A stretch of DNA of 54,358 nucleotides from Ignavibacterium sp. (GCA_020724775.1 DYGG01000009.1:17881-72238), one strand, 5' to 3'; shown: positions 25,871-35,727, numbered from the stretch's first letter. Made by a program: numbers and translations. The notes: generated from the sequence alone by a model not told the origin.

Positions 25871-27405
25871 AGAAGCGGATGATTATCAACTGGTTTTTGG
25901 CATGGGCGCTGGTGGCGACCGGGGCGTCGGCGCAAACGGAAATGCAGATTCCGGTTCAGCAATTCACTCTGGAGAACGGGTTAACCTTTCTGGTTGTGGA
26001 GCGTTCCACGGCGCCGGTCTTTTCGGGGTTTATTTGTGTTTCGGTGGGCTCGGCTCACGAGATAACCGGCAACATCGGCACGGCTCATCTCTTGGAGCAT
26101 ATGATGTTCAAGGGTTCCCAGAATATCGGCACCACCGATTTTGAATCGGAAAAAGTTCTTATGGCGAAGGAAGATTCCGTCTGGGTAAGAATAGACGAAG
26201 CGCGACGTCAGTTGCCGTATCTGAGGATAAACCACCCGGAGAAGGTTGCCGAGCAGGAGAGATACATTGAGACGCTGCAGTTGCTTCTTGATTCCCTGGC
26301 TCAAGCCAGTTCGCAATATGTTATACAGAATGAATTTGACGGGATATATACCCGTCATGGCGCCGCGGAATTTAACGCCAGCACCGGCTACGACCAGACC
26401 AACTATTACGTATCATTGCCGTCCAATCGCCTCGAACTCTGGTTTGCGATGGAATCGGACCGGCTGAAGAATCCGGCTTTCCGGGAGTTTTTCACGGAGC
26501 GCTCCGTGGTGAGCGAAGAAAGGCGTCTTTCCGTGGAAAACAATCCCGACACGAAATTGTATGAGCAGGTAATCGGAGCGGCATATATGGCGCATCCTTA
26601 CAAGATATTCTGGGAGTGGCAGTCGGAAGTGAACAATCTGACCCGTCAGGACCTCCAGAACTTCTTCCGCAAATACTACATCCCGCAAGAAATGACGGTG
26701 GCGATTGTCGGCAATGTCAAACTGGCGGAAGTAAAAAGGCTGGCGGAGAAATATTTCGGCGTTATCCCGCGGGGGACTCTGCCGGAACCGATTTATACTG
26801 AGGAGCCGCCGCAGACCGGCGAGCGGAGAATCGATGTGAACTATGAGTCCTCGCCGGCGCTATATATCGCCTTTCATAAAACGGCATTTGATTCGCCGGA
26901 GGAACCGGTTTTTCAGATTATCCAGCGGTTGCTCGGAGACGGCCGGACGTCGCGTCTATATAAAGCACTGGTGCTTGACAAGCAGGTCTGTCTCGATATT
27001 TCCGTGGGGGAATTTCCCGGCGGTGAATTGGGAAGCGAAGACCCCGGTCTATTCCTGATATTCGCCTATCCCAAAGAAGGGGTCAGCACGGCGGAAGTGG
27101 AAAAAGGGGTGTACGAGGAGTTGGAAAAACTCGCCGCGACTCCGGTGGAGGAAAAAGAACTGACCAAGATAAAGAACCGGATAGACGCCGATTTTATTTG
27201 GGGCTTGCAGTCCAATATTGGGCTGGCGGGTAGGCTGGCATCGACAAAACTTCAAGCGCAGGACTGGCAATATCTGCTCCGTTTTCGCGACAAACTGAAG
27301 CAGGTAACATCGGATGACATAATGGCAACAGCAAAGAAATATCTTACCAGGGAGAATCGCACGGTGGCGACTTTGATTCCCAAGATGACCGGGGAGGAAA
27401 AATGA
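25867..27405 (+). CDS. M16 zinc metallopeptidase, catalytic member of a pair
   Basis: 512 residues with a signal peptide (WFLAWALVATGASA). The inverted zinc motif H74-LLE-H78 is intact (GTAHLLEHMMFKG) and SVVSEERR after residue 210 supplies the third ligand Glu. Between them lies an insertion of about 75 residues with a long charged helix (residues 98-150) before NASTGYDQTNYY. It is coupled by ATGA overlap both to the ArsC-like gene upstream and to the M16 gene downstream. By family knowledge such pairs form an active/inactive heterodimer that degrades peptides; the signal peptide places it in the periplasm. Substrate unknown. Confidence 0.92.
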   Translation: MKKRMIINWFLAWALVATGASAQTEMQIPVQQFTLENGLTFLVVERSTAPVFSGFICVSVGSAHEITGNIGTAHLLEHMMFKGSQNIGTTDFESEKVLMAKEDSVWVRIDEARRQLPYLRINHPEKVAEQERYIETLQLLLDSLAQASSQYVIQNEFDGIYTRHGAAEFNASTGYDQTNYYVSLPSNRLELWFAMESDRLKNPAFREFFTERSVVSEERRLSVENNPDTKLYEQVIGAAYMAHPYKIFWEWQSEVNNLTRQDLQNFFRKYYIPQEMTVAIVGNVKLAEVKRLAEKYFGVIPRGTLPEPIYTEEPPQTGERRIDVNYESSPALYIAFHKTAFDSPEEPVFQIIQRLLGDGRTSRLYKALVLDKQVCLDISVGEFPGGELGSEDPGLFLIFAYPKEGVSTAEVEKGVYEELEKLAATPVEEKELTKIKNRIDADFIWGLQSNIGLAGRLASTKLQAQDWQYLLRFRDKLKQVTSDDIMATAKKYLTRENRTVATLIPKMTGEEK

Positions 27406-28805
27406 AACGGCTTATACTTTTGTATTTGGTATCAGCAGTTCTGTTGACCGTGAGCGCTACGGCGGAGAACCCGCGCGATATGCGTTTTCCCCCGCTCAAA
27501 TTTGAGCCGCCGGAGCCGGCGCGGTTTGTAACCGATAACGGCATAATTGTCTATTTTCTCGAGGACCATCAACTTCCGGTCATTACTGTCGCGGCCCTGT
27601 TCAAAGGAGGAAGCGCCTATGACCTGTCGGATATCTCCGGTCTGGCGGAGATAACAGCGACGGTGCTTCGCACCGGAGGCGCCGGGAAACGGAATCCGGA
27701 AGAGGTTGATGCCGCGCTCGATTTTGTGGGGGAGTCGATATCCAGTGTCGCTCTCAATGATTACCTGATGCTCGATTTGCGCACCCTGAAGAAAGATGCC
27801 GAACTCGGCTTTGAGATACTTGCCGATATTCTGCAGCGGCCGATGATGGATACAGCCAAGATTGCGCTGGAAAAATCGAATCGGCAGGACGCCATTCGTC
27901 GTCAGAACGATGAGCCGGGCGGTATCACTCGTCGGGTCTTTTACCAGACCGTATATTCGGGGCATCCGTACGGTGTCTTTCCCACGTTGGAGTCGGTCGG
28001 CAAAATCAATCTTGAGAAAATAAGAGAGCAGCACAAGAAATATTACAACCCGGACAACTGCATTATAGCGATTTCGGGCGACCTGTCGGCAGAAGAATTA
28101 AGAGCGCTTCTGAGCAAGTATTTCGGGCAATGGCCGCGGGGGAATATGACGGTACCGGAGTTGCCGCGGGCGACCATGACTTACAAGCCGGGGGTGTATT
28201 TTGCTCCCAAAGATATCAATCAGGCGCATATTCGTCTCGGTCATCTCGGAATCGACAATAAGAATCCGGACCGCTTCGCACTGGAGGTGCTCAATTTTGC
28301 GCTCGGGGGCGGCGGTTTTACCTCCCGCCTGACCGGCCAGGTGCGAACGACCGCCGGATTGGCATATTCGGTGGGGAGTTATCTTCTGAATAGACCGCTG
28401 GTGGGAAGTTTCTTTGCATATTGCCAGACAAAGGCGGAATCGATGTCACAGGCGATAAACATGATACTCGACATAATCGGCAAAGTGAAAGATTCCGGAA
28501 TCATTATGGACGAGATGAATATGGCAAAGGAGTCTATCATAAACAGTTACATATTCAACTATGCCACCTCGGAGCAGATGGTCAACGCGCGAGCCTTACT
28601 GGAATTTAGTGGATTTCCTCCGGACCAGTTGAAAAGAGACCTGGAAGCATACCAGGGGGTCACCCTTCAGGACTGCAATCGGGTGGCATCGCTCTATCTG
28701 GATACCGCCAAAATCGCCCTGATTGTCACCGGCAATAAAGCCCTTTTTGATAAGCCTCTTGACAGTTTCGGAGCGGTAACGGAGGTCTCATCGGAAATCA
28801 AGTGA
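27402..28805 (+). CDS. M16 family protein, non-catalytic partner
   Basis: 467 residues with a signal peptide (LYLVSAVLLTVSATA). The M16 fold is clear (ARFVTDNGIIVYFLEDHQLP, SGHPYGVFPT, NPDNCIIAISGDLS, FTSRLTGQVRTTAGLAYSVG), but the zinc motif is gone: the GLAEITAT segment (80-87) has Glu, Ala and Thr where His, Glu and His are needed. This is the usual sign of the beta-like subunit that supplies the Arg/Tyr substrate-binding residues to an active partner. It overlaps the active M16 gene by four bases and converges on the patatin gene; a weak TTTCTAA/TTAGAAA hairpin at 28808-28830 lies between. Confidence 0.92.
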   Translation: MKRLILLYLVSAVLLTVSATAENPRDMRFPPLKFEPPEPARFVTDNGIIVYFLEDHQLPVITVAALFKGGSAYDLSDISGLAEITATVLRTGGAGKRNPEEVDAALDFVGESISSVALNDYLMLDLRTLKKDAELGFEILADILQRPMMDTAKIALEKSNRQDAIRRQNDEPGGITRRVFYQTVYSGHPYGVFPTLESVGKINLEKIREQHKKYYNPDNCIIAISGDLSAEELRALLSKYFGQWPRGNMTVPELPRATMTYKPGVYFAPKDINQAHIRLGHLGIDNKNPDRFALEVLNFALGGGGFTSRLTGQVRTTAGLAYSVGSYLLNRPLVGSFFAYCQTKAESMSQAINMILDIIGKVKDSGIIMDEMNMAKESIINSYIFNYATSEQMVNARALLEFSGFPPDQLKRDLEAYQGVTLQDCNRVASLYLDTAKIALIVTGNKALFDKPLDSFGAVTEVSSEIK

Positions 28806-28823
28806 ATTTTCTAAGACTGCGAA

Positions 28824-31433
28824 TTAGAAATTGAAGCCGACATTGATATAGTACCGGTCGGTGCGGTCTTTGGCTTTGCCATAGGTAAATTCGACCGGTC
28901 CTATGGGGGAATCATAGGCAAGCGAAGCGCCGTATCCGAATCGAAGATTATCCAGTTTGATATCGTCAACTGACCGGTAAATCTCTCCCAAATCATACCG
29001 GGCGGTCATATAAAACCGATACGGAAGACGATAGCGAAGTTCCAAATTAGCCAGAATCATCTTATCGCCGGCGAGTTCATCGGTTCTGAACCCGATAAAA
29101 GAGTGCGCACCGCCGAGGTAAAATTTCTCGGAGAGGGGAACTTTGTAGTCGGTTTCCATCCATCCGACGGCGAAGCGGGGATGAAAATTGAGGTGGCGCG
29201 AAAGCGGAAAATATGATTCAAGAGAACTGAATACTTTAGTGTATTCGGTTTCGCCGCCTAAAATGTCGGCGGCGTATTCAAGGGAAAACTGATGTTTTTT
29301 CCCGGCGGTCGGAAAGGAGCGTCGGTTGAAGGTCTCCACCAGGGAGCGAATAGTAATTGCCCGCAGACGGATTTCTTCTTCTGTCCCTCCGGGGCGGAAT
29401 CTGTTTTTAACCTGTTCCCATTTTATTTCGCCGGTGACAGTTCCCAGACGGGCTATCTGCTGGCCGAGCAGAAATTCGAATCCGTATCTTTTTTCGAGGA
29501 CGCGCCGGCTCGATTTCCCCCGCTCATCATACAGTTTGCGCTCCAGCAGTCCGTAGTATCCTCGGGCGCGGTAGGTGAGATAAGTGGAGAAAAAGCGGTC
29601 GGCTTTAAGGGACAAATCGTACCGCTGCCGGCGCGGCGCATAGCGGGCATGCAAGAGTATTTCCTGCCCGGTTCCAAAGAGGTTATCGTCAAGAATTTCG
29701 GCGAACTCCTCGCTGCGATATTCATCATCCCAGCGCCATCCAAACCGCGCCTGAGTATACTTTTTCTCCGCCACATTGAGAGTAATGACAGCGCCGGAAT
29801 CTCCCAGAGTCAGGAACATGGAAACACGCTCGAACAGCCCGGTGGCATAGATATTGGTAATTCCGACGGCGGCTCGGGAGGAACGAAACGGCTCCCCTTC
29901 CCGCAGCGGAAAATTGGCGGTAACCAGCCATTTCTTGGTCCGCTCGCGTCCGGTGACCTCGATTTTTTCTACCAGCCCTTCATCGATATCGATGATAATT
30001 GCATTTTGCGTGGGGTCAAATCTGACCGTGCGCAGATGGGCCAGGTCATGGCCCCGCTTGCGGTAGAGCGATTCCAGCGCACGGGCGAATTTCTCAATAT
30101 CTTCAGAAGAAACAGTTTTTCTGCCATCGGTCAAGAGCGCCGTAATGGCGGAACACTCAAAGACAGTATTGCCGCGGCAAATGATTTGGAGACTGTCAAC
30201 AGCCGGGCGCGGGACGGTCTGCACCCGGAGGTTTAAAATGTTATATGAGCCGAATTTGAAGCCGGTTTCGCTGACGGCACCGTTAACAGAATAATGGAGT
30301 TGCGAACGGTACAGGTTGGAGAGGGCGGCGGCAATATCGGTGCGGCGGACAATCGCTCCCGCCTTGAGCGGAAAGACGGCGTCAAAGAGAGAGTCCGGCA
30401 TTCCTGTCTGGACTATCGATTCCAGGCAGACCGTATCGCGGTCGCAGTTCAATTGCAGCCGTTTGTTTATCTCCGGGGCGGCGCGTAAGCCCGCCTGATA
30501 GCCGCTGTCAATCAATTCCGCCGCCGACTGAAAGTCGCTTGAATATATGCCGGCGATGGCGGGGGTGATTACCCAATCGGCCTGCTTGAGACCCCTCTCT
30601 TTCTCATCCAGCGACATAATCGTGGTGACCTGGTCGGCAATATCAATCGGGTCCCTGATTTTGTTTTTAGGAAGCAGGTCGCTGGTGGTATTGACCGCCA
30701 CCACAAACTGGCTGCCGAGGGAGCGGACGACATCCACCGGTATCGGATTGACCAGTCCCCCATCCATAAGAATCATATCCTCTTTTTCCACGCCGGTAAA
30801 AGCCAGAGGAAATGCCATAGTGGCGCGGATGGCGTCAGCGAGATTACCCTTGCCAATAACGGTCTCCTTTCCGGATACAATGTCGGTGGTGACGGCGCGA
30901 AAGGGGATTCTCATTCGCGAGAAATCGGTTCCGGAGATGTAATTGGATTGTAATGTCAGGCTGGAGATGAGGTCAGTCAGCCTTTGACCGGCCGTAAGCG
31001 CCTGCGGAATATGAGGCATGATGCCGTCAAAGCGAATGGAAAGCAGATAGCGCTCTTTCTCGGAACGCTGGGTGGTCAGAAGGGATGTCCGTGAGGGTCG
31101 GTCGCGAAAAAGGCTGGGAAAATTTATACTCAAAATAATCTCTTTCAGACTGTCGGCATCATAACCGGATGCATAAAGCCCGCCGACAATTCCTCCAATG
31201 GAGGTTCCGGCGATGGCGGAAATCTTCAAGCCCGATTCTTCGAGTGCTTTGATGACACCGACCTGGGCAATGCCGCGCGCTCCCCCGCCCGAAAGCGCCA
31301 GTCCGATATGTCGGTCCGAAACGGGAGTCTGTAAGCGGTACCCGTCCCAGCCGATATAGATAATTGTCGAATCGGCAGCAAATAGAAGCGGTGCGGCAAG
31401 AATTAAAGCGACGAATATGCCCAGAGTTTTCAC
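28824..31433 (-). CDS. patatin-like phospholipase fused to POTRA and Omp85 barrel (type Vd secretion type)
   Basis: 869 residues with a signal peptide (FVALILAAPLLFAA). The patatin domain (about 42-320) has GGGARG at 49-54, nucleophile Ser78 in GTSIG and Asp224 in DGG, giving the Ser-Asp dyad. Around 400-560 lie POTRA-type domains (VEKIEVTGRERTKKWLV), and 570-869 is a 16-strand Omp85-like barrel ending in Phe (YINVGFNF), the outer-membrane sorting signal. The layout matches PlpD-like autotransporters that export their own lipase domain. It acts at the outer membrane or beyond. Genes on either side are on the opposite strand, so it is likely monocistronic. Confidence 0.93.
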   Translation of the reverse strand: MKTLGIFVALILAAPLLFAADSTIIYIGWDGYRLQTPVSDRHIGLALSGGGARGIAQVGVIKALEESGLKISAIAGTSIGGIVGGLYASGYDADSLKEIILSINFPSLFRDRPSRTSLLTTQRSEKERYLLSIRFDGIMPHIPQALTAGQRLTDLISSLTLQSNYISGTDFSRMRIPFRAVTTDIVSGKETVIGKGNLADAIRATMAFPLAFTGVEKEDMILMDGGLVNPIPVDVVRSLGSQFVVAVNTTSDLLPKNKIRDPIDIADQVTTIMSLDEKERGLKQADWVITPAIAGIYSSDFQSAAELIDSGYQAGLRAAPEINKRLQLNCDRDTVCLESIVQTGMPDSLFDAVFPLKAGAIVRRTDIAAALSNLYRSQLHYSVNGAVSETGFKFGSYNILNLRVQTVPRPAVDSLQIICRGNTVFECSAITALLTDGRKTVSSEDIEKFARALESLYRKRGHDLAHLRTVRFDPTQNAIIIDIDEGLVEKIEVTGRERTKKWLVTANFPLREGEPFRSSRAAVGITNIYATGLFERVSMFLTLGDSGAVITLNVAEKKYTQARFGWRWDDEYRSEEFAEILDDNLFGTGQEILLHARYAPRRQRYDLSLKADRFFSTYLTYRARGYYGLLERKLYDERGKSSRRVLEKRYGFEFLLGQQIARLGTVTGEIKWEQVKNRFRPGGTEEEIRLRAITIRSLVETFNRRSFPTAGKKHQFSLEYAADILGGETEYTKVFSSLESYFPLSRHLNFHPRFAVGWMETDYKVPLSEKFYLGGAHSFIGFRTDELAGDKMILANLELRYRLPYRFYMTARYDLGEIYRSVDDIKLDNLRFGYGASLAYDSPIGPVEFTYGKAKDRTDRYYINVGFNF

Positions 31434-31500
31434 TTGCTAATGACCGTCAGAGTTTCGTTTAATGGAATAATCGCAATTTGACACCGGAAAGCAAGGATAT

Positions 31501-32298
31501 TTGTCAATCTTGACAGAGCGTGAAAAGCGCCGGATTAAGTCGCTGCTGACCAAGAAGGGACGTCGTCAGCATCGGCAGTTCTTAGCCGAAGGAGTTCGCC
31601 TTCTGGAGGAGTCCCTGCGGCACAACTTCCTGCCGGTCACCGTATTTTTCTCGCCGGCGGAACTGAACGAGAGAGGACAGAGCCTTATGGGACGCTTCCG
31701 TGAGTCCGGAGTCTCGGTGCAGTCGATTTCCCGCAAAGAACTGTTCCAACTGGCCGATACGGAAACCTCTCAGGGGCTTATTGCCATATTCGATGAACCA
31801 GAACATTCGATTAGTCAATATCTGACCAGAAAACATTTCCGGGCGCTGCTTCTGGATAATATCGCCGACCCGGGTAATGCCGGCACTCTCCTCCGCTCCG
31901 CACTGGCTTTCGGTTTTGACCTGGCACTTTCGGGACCCGGGACGGTTGACGAATTCAGCCCCAAAACGATACGGGCATCGTCAGGAGCGGTCTTTGGTCT
32001 GCCGATAACAAAGATAGAGCCGGAAAGTTTGAATCGACTTAAGGAAAGCGAGCAGACCGTGTTGATGGCAGCCGACCTTAACGGAATAAATCTGAATCTG
32101 ATTAAGACGGAACGGTTCCGGGCGGCACGGTTGATTCTGGCGGTCGGCTCGGAAGCAACCGGTCTTTCGGAATATGTACGGAAGGAAGTCGATGAACTGG
32201 TGCGGATTCCGCATCGGGATACAACCGAATCATTGAATGCGGCTGTTGCCGGGTCGATTATAATGAAAGCGATTTACGATGCCGGCAGGCAGGTGTAG
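31501..32298 (+). CDS. SpoU/TrmH-family RNA 2'-O-ribose methyltransferase
   Basis: 265 residues from a TTG preceded by AAGGA. The N-terminal substrate-binding domain has RRQHRQFLAEGVRLLEE, and the SPOUT domain shows all three motifs: LDNIADPGNAGTLLRSA (about 118-134), LAVGSEATGLSE (near 215-226) and IPHRDTTESLNAAVAGS (near 236-252). It would methylate rRNA or tRNA ribose with SAM in the cytoplasm; which nucleotide cannot be told. The DUF4097 gene starts at the base after its stop, so the two share a transcript, although no functional link is obvious. Confidence 0.9.
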   Translation: MSILTEREKRRIKSLLTKKGRRQHRQFLAEGVRLLEESLRHNFLPVTVFFSPAELNERGQSLMGRFRESGVSVQSISRKELFQLADTETSQGLIAIFDEPEHSISQYLTRKHFRALLLDNIADPGNAGTLLRSALAFGFDLALSGPGTVDEFSPKTIRASSGAVFGLPITKIEPESLNRLKESEQTVLMAADLNGINLNLIKTERFRAARLILAVGSEATGLSEYVRKEVDELVRIPHRDTTESLNAAVAGSIIMKAIYDAGRQV

Positions 32299-33354
32299 AT
32301 GTTTAGATTCCGAATCGTCCTGATATTGATTCTCCTTTGCTCCCCTTTGCTGTCTGCGTGGGGTGATGAATTAACGTCGCTTGAGGAAGGCCGGTTTGCC
32401 ACTAATTTGAATCACTTAAGAACGACGGTTTCTTCCAGAAAGCGGATTATTATCAATTCAGCGGTTAATCTGAAGGGGAAGATTACCGTGCGGGCGGAAA
32501 ATATTGCCGAGGCGATTCTGGAATACCGCAAGATAATCAAGACCACGAGTCAGTCGGAAGCGATTGATTTTGCTGCCGCCATTAATATAACTTTGGATAA
32601 GAGCCCTTCGGGAACGCGCCTTCTTCTGCAGGCGCCCAACCCTGCCCCCTGGACCGGCACCACCCGCGATGGACTGGTAGAAGCGACCTTGCGGCTGCCG
32701 GAAGACTGCCGGATAGAAATCGATGCCCTCTATTTCGATTTTGATATCGTGGGGCCGTTCCGGAGTCTGGTCAACAAGTCGTCTCTGGGGCGGCTGGTTG
32801 TTAAGAATATTACGGAGCGACTGGAACTGGGAACATCCAACCGTGATATCTTCGCCGAGCAGATCACCGGCGCCATCAGTATCTCCACGGCTCATGCCGA
32901 TATCCGCATTAACGACCTGGTCTCGGATAAAACGGCGGCTCAGATTAAAAACGACAAGGGGAATATTTTCATTGAGAATGCCTCCGGGATGCTTGACGTT
33001 CAGAATTCTTACGGCAAAATAAGGCTGGAGGAGATGATTTTTCGGGGCGGCAACAGCCGGATTATGGGGCAGTACAGCCCGATTCGCCTCAAATTGGCGA
33101 ATATGGAGAAGGGGTATTTGACTGTCAGCAATAATAACAGCGACATTGAGATACTGATGCCCGACTCGATATCGGTCAAATGTTTGCTGTCGGTGGGACC
33201 GGAAGGGGAAATCAGCGTGGAGAGGCTTCCGGCAATCCCGACCTATGTAAGCAGCAATAGCCTCGGCTTTATCTCGGCGGAAGGGACGTCTCGGGCCGAT
33301 ATCAGTATTGCCGGTGACGGGAATATCTATCTGAAAGGGACCGGAGCCGAATGA
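32299..33354 (+). CDS. DUF4097-like exported protein
   Basis: 351 residues with a signal peptide (IVLILILLCSPLLSAW). After residue 130 the sequence is a series of short repeated beta strands (GAISISTAHADIRINDL, KNDKGNIFIENASG, NSYGKIRLEEM, GYLTVSNNNSDIEI) typical of the DUF4097 right-handed beta solenoid. Such proteins are exported putative adhesin or scaffold proteins of unknown function. The gene follows the methyltransferase with no gap and overlaps the barrel gene by four bases (ATGA), so the DUF4097 and barrel proteins probably act together in the envelope. Confidence 0.78.
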   Translation: MFRFRIVLILILLCSPLLSAWGDELTSLEEGRFATNLNHLRTTVSSRKRIIINSAVNLKGKITVRAENIAEAILEYRKIIKTTSQSEAIDFAAAINITLDKSPSGTRLLLQAPNPAPWTGTTRDGLVEATLRLPEDCRIEIDALYFDFDIVGPFRSLVNKSSLGRLVVKNITERLELGTSNRDIFAEQITGAISISTAHADIRINDLVSDKTAAQIKNDKGNIFIENASGMLDVQNSYGKIRLEEMIFRGGNSRIMGQYSPIRLKLANMEKGYLTVSNNNSDIEILMPDSISVKCLLSVGPEGEISVERLPAIPTYVSSNSLGFISAEGTSRADISIAGDGNIYLKGTGAE

Positions 33355-34220
33355 GGAGAAGAATAAAAGAGATAATCATTGCCGCCGTTGTAATACTTAT
33401 TCTGAGCGGCACAGGCGCTTCGGGAGCGGCGCCGGTATTCCTGCCCGAAGGGATTCAGTACCATTATTTTCCCTCACTGGTGACCGGATATGAATCGATC
33501 TGGAGCAATCCGGCCGCTCTCGGATTAGATCGGATCACCCGGATAGTGGTATCCGGGGACTGGCGCGAGGAAAGTCAATTCGAGAACTGGGGAGGGGCTG
33601 TCCTGGGGGATGGGCTGGGAATATCGTATCGCAGTCTGGACGACTTTCAGGGGAAGAATTACAACGAATATATATTCGCTGCCGGCGCCGAACTGGGAAC
33701 GGGGCTGGCTTGGGGATTATCGTACATTTATGTAAGCGAAGGTCCCGGTCATTATAACCATCGGCATCTCTGGAACCTGGGAATCGTATTCAATCGCGGC
33801 TCGCAGTACACGGTGGGGGTTGTCCTAATGAATCTGAACCGGGGCAGAATTGACGGAGAACGCACCGCTGTCAGCCATCGCTACGGCATATCTTATTTCC
33901 CCTTTAATGAAAAATTGGCGCTTTCGCTGGAAATGACCCTCCCGACCGGCGAATTTTCTGAGAAGGAATATCGCTACGGCTTGTGCGTGAGGCCATCCCC
34001 TGAACTCGAGATATATTCCGTACTGGATGGGCATCGGAATTTTCAGTTCGGTATCAGGTTTTTCCTGGACAAATATTTCAGCGCCGTCAGGAGTCATCTT
34101 AGTTCCGGCCAGTATGGTTACACCACGGTTGCGGCCGGCATGGCGCCCTTTGAGCAGAGAGGTAATTCCGGCCGGCGAACCCCAATCATCACCGACCGAC
34201 CCCGGCAACCGCGCGAATAG
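33351..34220 (+). CDS. small outer-membrane beta-barrel protein, function unknown
   Basis: 289 residues with a basic N-terminus and signal helix (IIIAAVVILILSGTGASG). The mature part alternates hydrophobic and polar residues in amphipathic strands and has the phrase SIWSNPAALGL-like (ESIWSNPAALGLDR) near residues 46-59, seen in PorV/UPF0164-type barrels. The last 40 residues are polar and proline/arginine-rich rather than an aromatic barrel end, so the tail may be disordered or the end altered. It is translationally coupled to the DUF4097 gene. Family recognition is only approximate. Confidence 0.65.
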   Translation: MRRRIKEIIIAAVVILILSGTGASGAAPVFLPEGIQYHYFPSLVTGYESIWSNPAALGLDRITRIVVSGDWREESQFENWGGAVLGDGLGISYRSLDDFQGKNYNEYIFAAGAELGTGLAWGLSYIYVSEGPGHYNHRHLWNLGIVFNRGSQYTVGVVLMNLNRGRIDGERTAVSHRYGISYFPFNEKLALSLEMTLPTGEFSEKEYRYGLCVRPSPELEIYSVLDGHRNFQFGIRFFLDKYFSAVRSHLSSGQYGYTTVAAGMAPFEQRGNSGRRTPIITDRPRQPRE

Positions 34221-34332
34221 GGGCGCCAACCGGAATGACACTAGGGGATTTCAGCCGAAACATCACCACCCCATAGCCGTCTAATAAAATGAAAAACCTA
34301 CCGCCGGTTTATATTTGCAAATGTGAAGGCTG

Positions 34333-35727
34333 TTGATTATTTTGATGCCCATGATACGCCGACAGTTCTGTATCAGATCTCTCTTACTTCTGTTTATTAT
34401 ATCATCGGAGGTATTTTCCCAGGGCGCCCCACCAAACCGCTCTCCCGAAGCGCAGAACTCCAGGAGAGAGGTCGTTTTTCCCAACGGTTTGACGCTGCTG
34501 ACGATGGAGGACCATTCTACACCGCTGGTCGCGGTGATAGTGGCGTATCGAACGGGCAATAAGAACGAAATTCCGGGGCTAACCGGAATAACGCGCGTCT
34601 GCGAGAGATTGATGCAGATGGGAACTCCGCGCTTCGAAGCCGGGGTCATGAATCGGATAATCCAATCAGCGGGAGGGTTCAGCCGTTCCTTTGCCGACCT
34701 GGATTTGACTCGATTTGTAAGCAAAGTGTCGTCACGGCTTCTGGATACCGTGCTCCTTCTGGAAGCCGACCGGATGCAGAATGTGGAAGTAACCTATGAA
34801 AAACTTCTCCTGGCGCGCGAGGCTGTGCGCAAAGACCGGCTGACCAACGTGGAGAGTTTCATTTACGGTCCTTTTAATGAAGAATATCTCAATCTCGCCT
34901 ATCGTGCGCACCCCTACCGACACCCGCGCTACGGCTGGCCCGGAGACTTAAATAATATCGGACTGAAGGAAGTGAAGGAATACTTCGAGAAGAATTTCCA
35001 GCCGGCGAATGCGACCATAGTAGTAGCCGGGGATTTCAGAGCCGAAAGAGTGACTGCCCTGGTCGATTCGCTGTTCAGCCCTATCGTTTCGTATCCGCCG
35101 CCTCCTGCAATAAGAATAACGGAGCCGGAGCAGCGCGCCGAGAGACGGGCGCTTCTGGAAAGCGCTTCCGGCATTCCGGTATTTCTGGTCGGGTATCATA
35201 TTCCGCCCGCTTCCCACCCCGATATCGCCGCCCTCAGGGTACTGCGCCGAATCATGGTGGGCGGAGAATCATCTCGGCTTTATGAACGGATGGTTCTGAC
35301 GGAGGAGACAGCCCTCTCGGTCGGCGGCGACCTTCTCGAACTGGAAGACCCCGGGCAGATTTTTTTCTACAGCATTCTCAATTACGACACGCCGCTGGAA
35401 GTGGGGGAGGAGGCCATTCTCGATGAAATTGAGCGGTTGAAAGTGGAGTATGTTACCTCCGCCGAACTGGAGAAGGCAAAGAACCGCTTTGAAGCCGATT
35501 TCTATCGAAACACCCGCGCCCTCGATTTCCGAGCGGCAAGATGGGGATTTTATCATCTGATTGTCGGCAACAAGGATGGTCTCAAGAACGAGATATCATC
35601 CGCTCGGGCGGTCACCAAAGAAGATATAATGGAAGTGGCGACCAGGTATTTCGGCAGAAATAATCGCACCATTATCACTCTGACCCCGACAGAACTTCAA
35701 TCTGATGAACAGGAAATTCTGGAATGA
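34333..35727 (+). CDS. M16 family protein with zinc motif replaced by RxxER
   Basis: 464 residues from a TTG at 34333 (GAAGG three bases upstream); ATGs at 34345 and 34351 also fit, and a signal helix follows (CIRSLLLLFIISSEVFS). The M16 scaffold is preserved (VVFPNGLTLLTMEDHSTPLV, AHPYRHPRYGWPGDL, NATIVVAGDF, GESSRLYERMVLT). The zinc motif HxxEH is R88-VC-E91-R92, so both His ligands are lost while the Glu stays. In the usual pair the first gene is active; here it is not by this criterion. The gene overlaps the next M16 gene by four bases. Role may be a binding or chaperone function, which is inference. Confidence 0.88.
   Translation: MIILMPMIRRQFCIRSLLLLFIISSEVFSQGAPPNRSPEAQNSRREVVFPNGLTLLTMEDHSTPLVAVIVAYRTGNKNEIPGLTGITRVCERLMQMGTPRFEAGVMNRIIQSAGGFSRSFADLDLTRFVSKVSSRLLDTVLLLEADRMQNVEVTYEKLLLAREAVRKDRLTNVESFIYGPFNEEYLNLAYRAHPYRHPRYGWPGDLNNIGLKEVKEYFEKNFQPANATIVVAGDFRAERVTALVDSLFSPIVSYPPPPAIRITEPEQRAERRALLESASGIPVFLVGYHIPPASHPDIAALRVLRRIMVGGESSRLYERMVLTEETALSVGGDLLELEDPGQIFFYSILNYDTPLEVGEEAILDEIERLKVEYVTSAELEKAKNRFEADFYRNTRALDFRAARWGFYHLIVGNKDGLKNEISSARAVTKEDIMEVATRYFGRNNRTIITLTPTELQSDEQEILE

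Noticed and set aside
29292-30236. 314-codon open frame on the plus strand
   Set aside because: It lies opposite the Omp85 barrel part of the patatin gene and has no recognisable domain.
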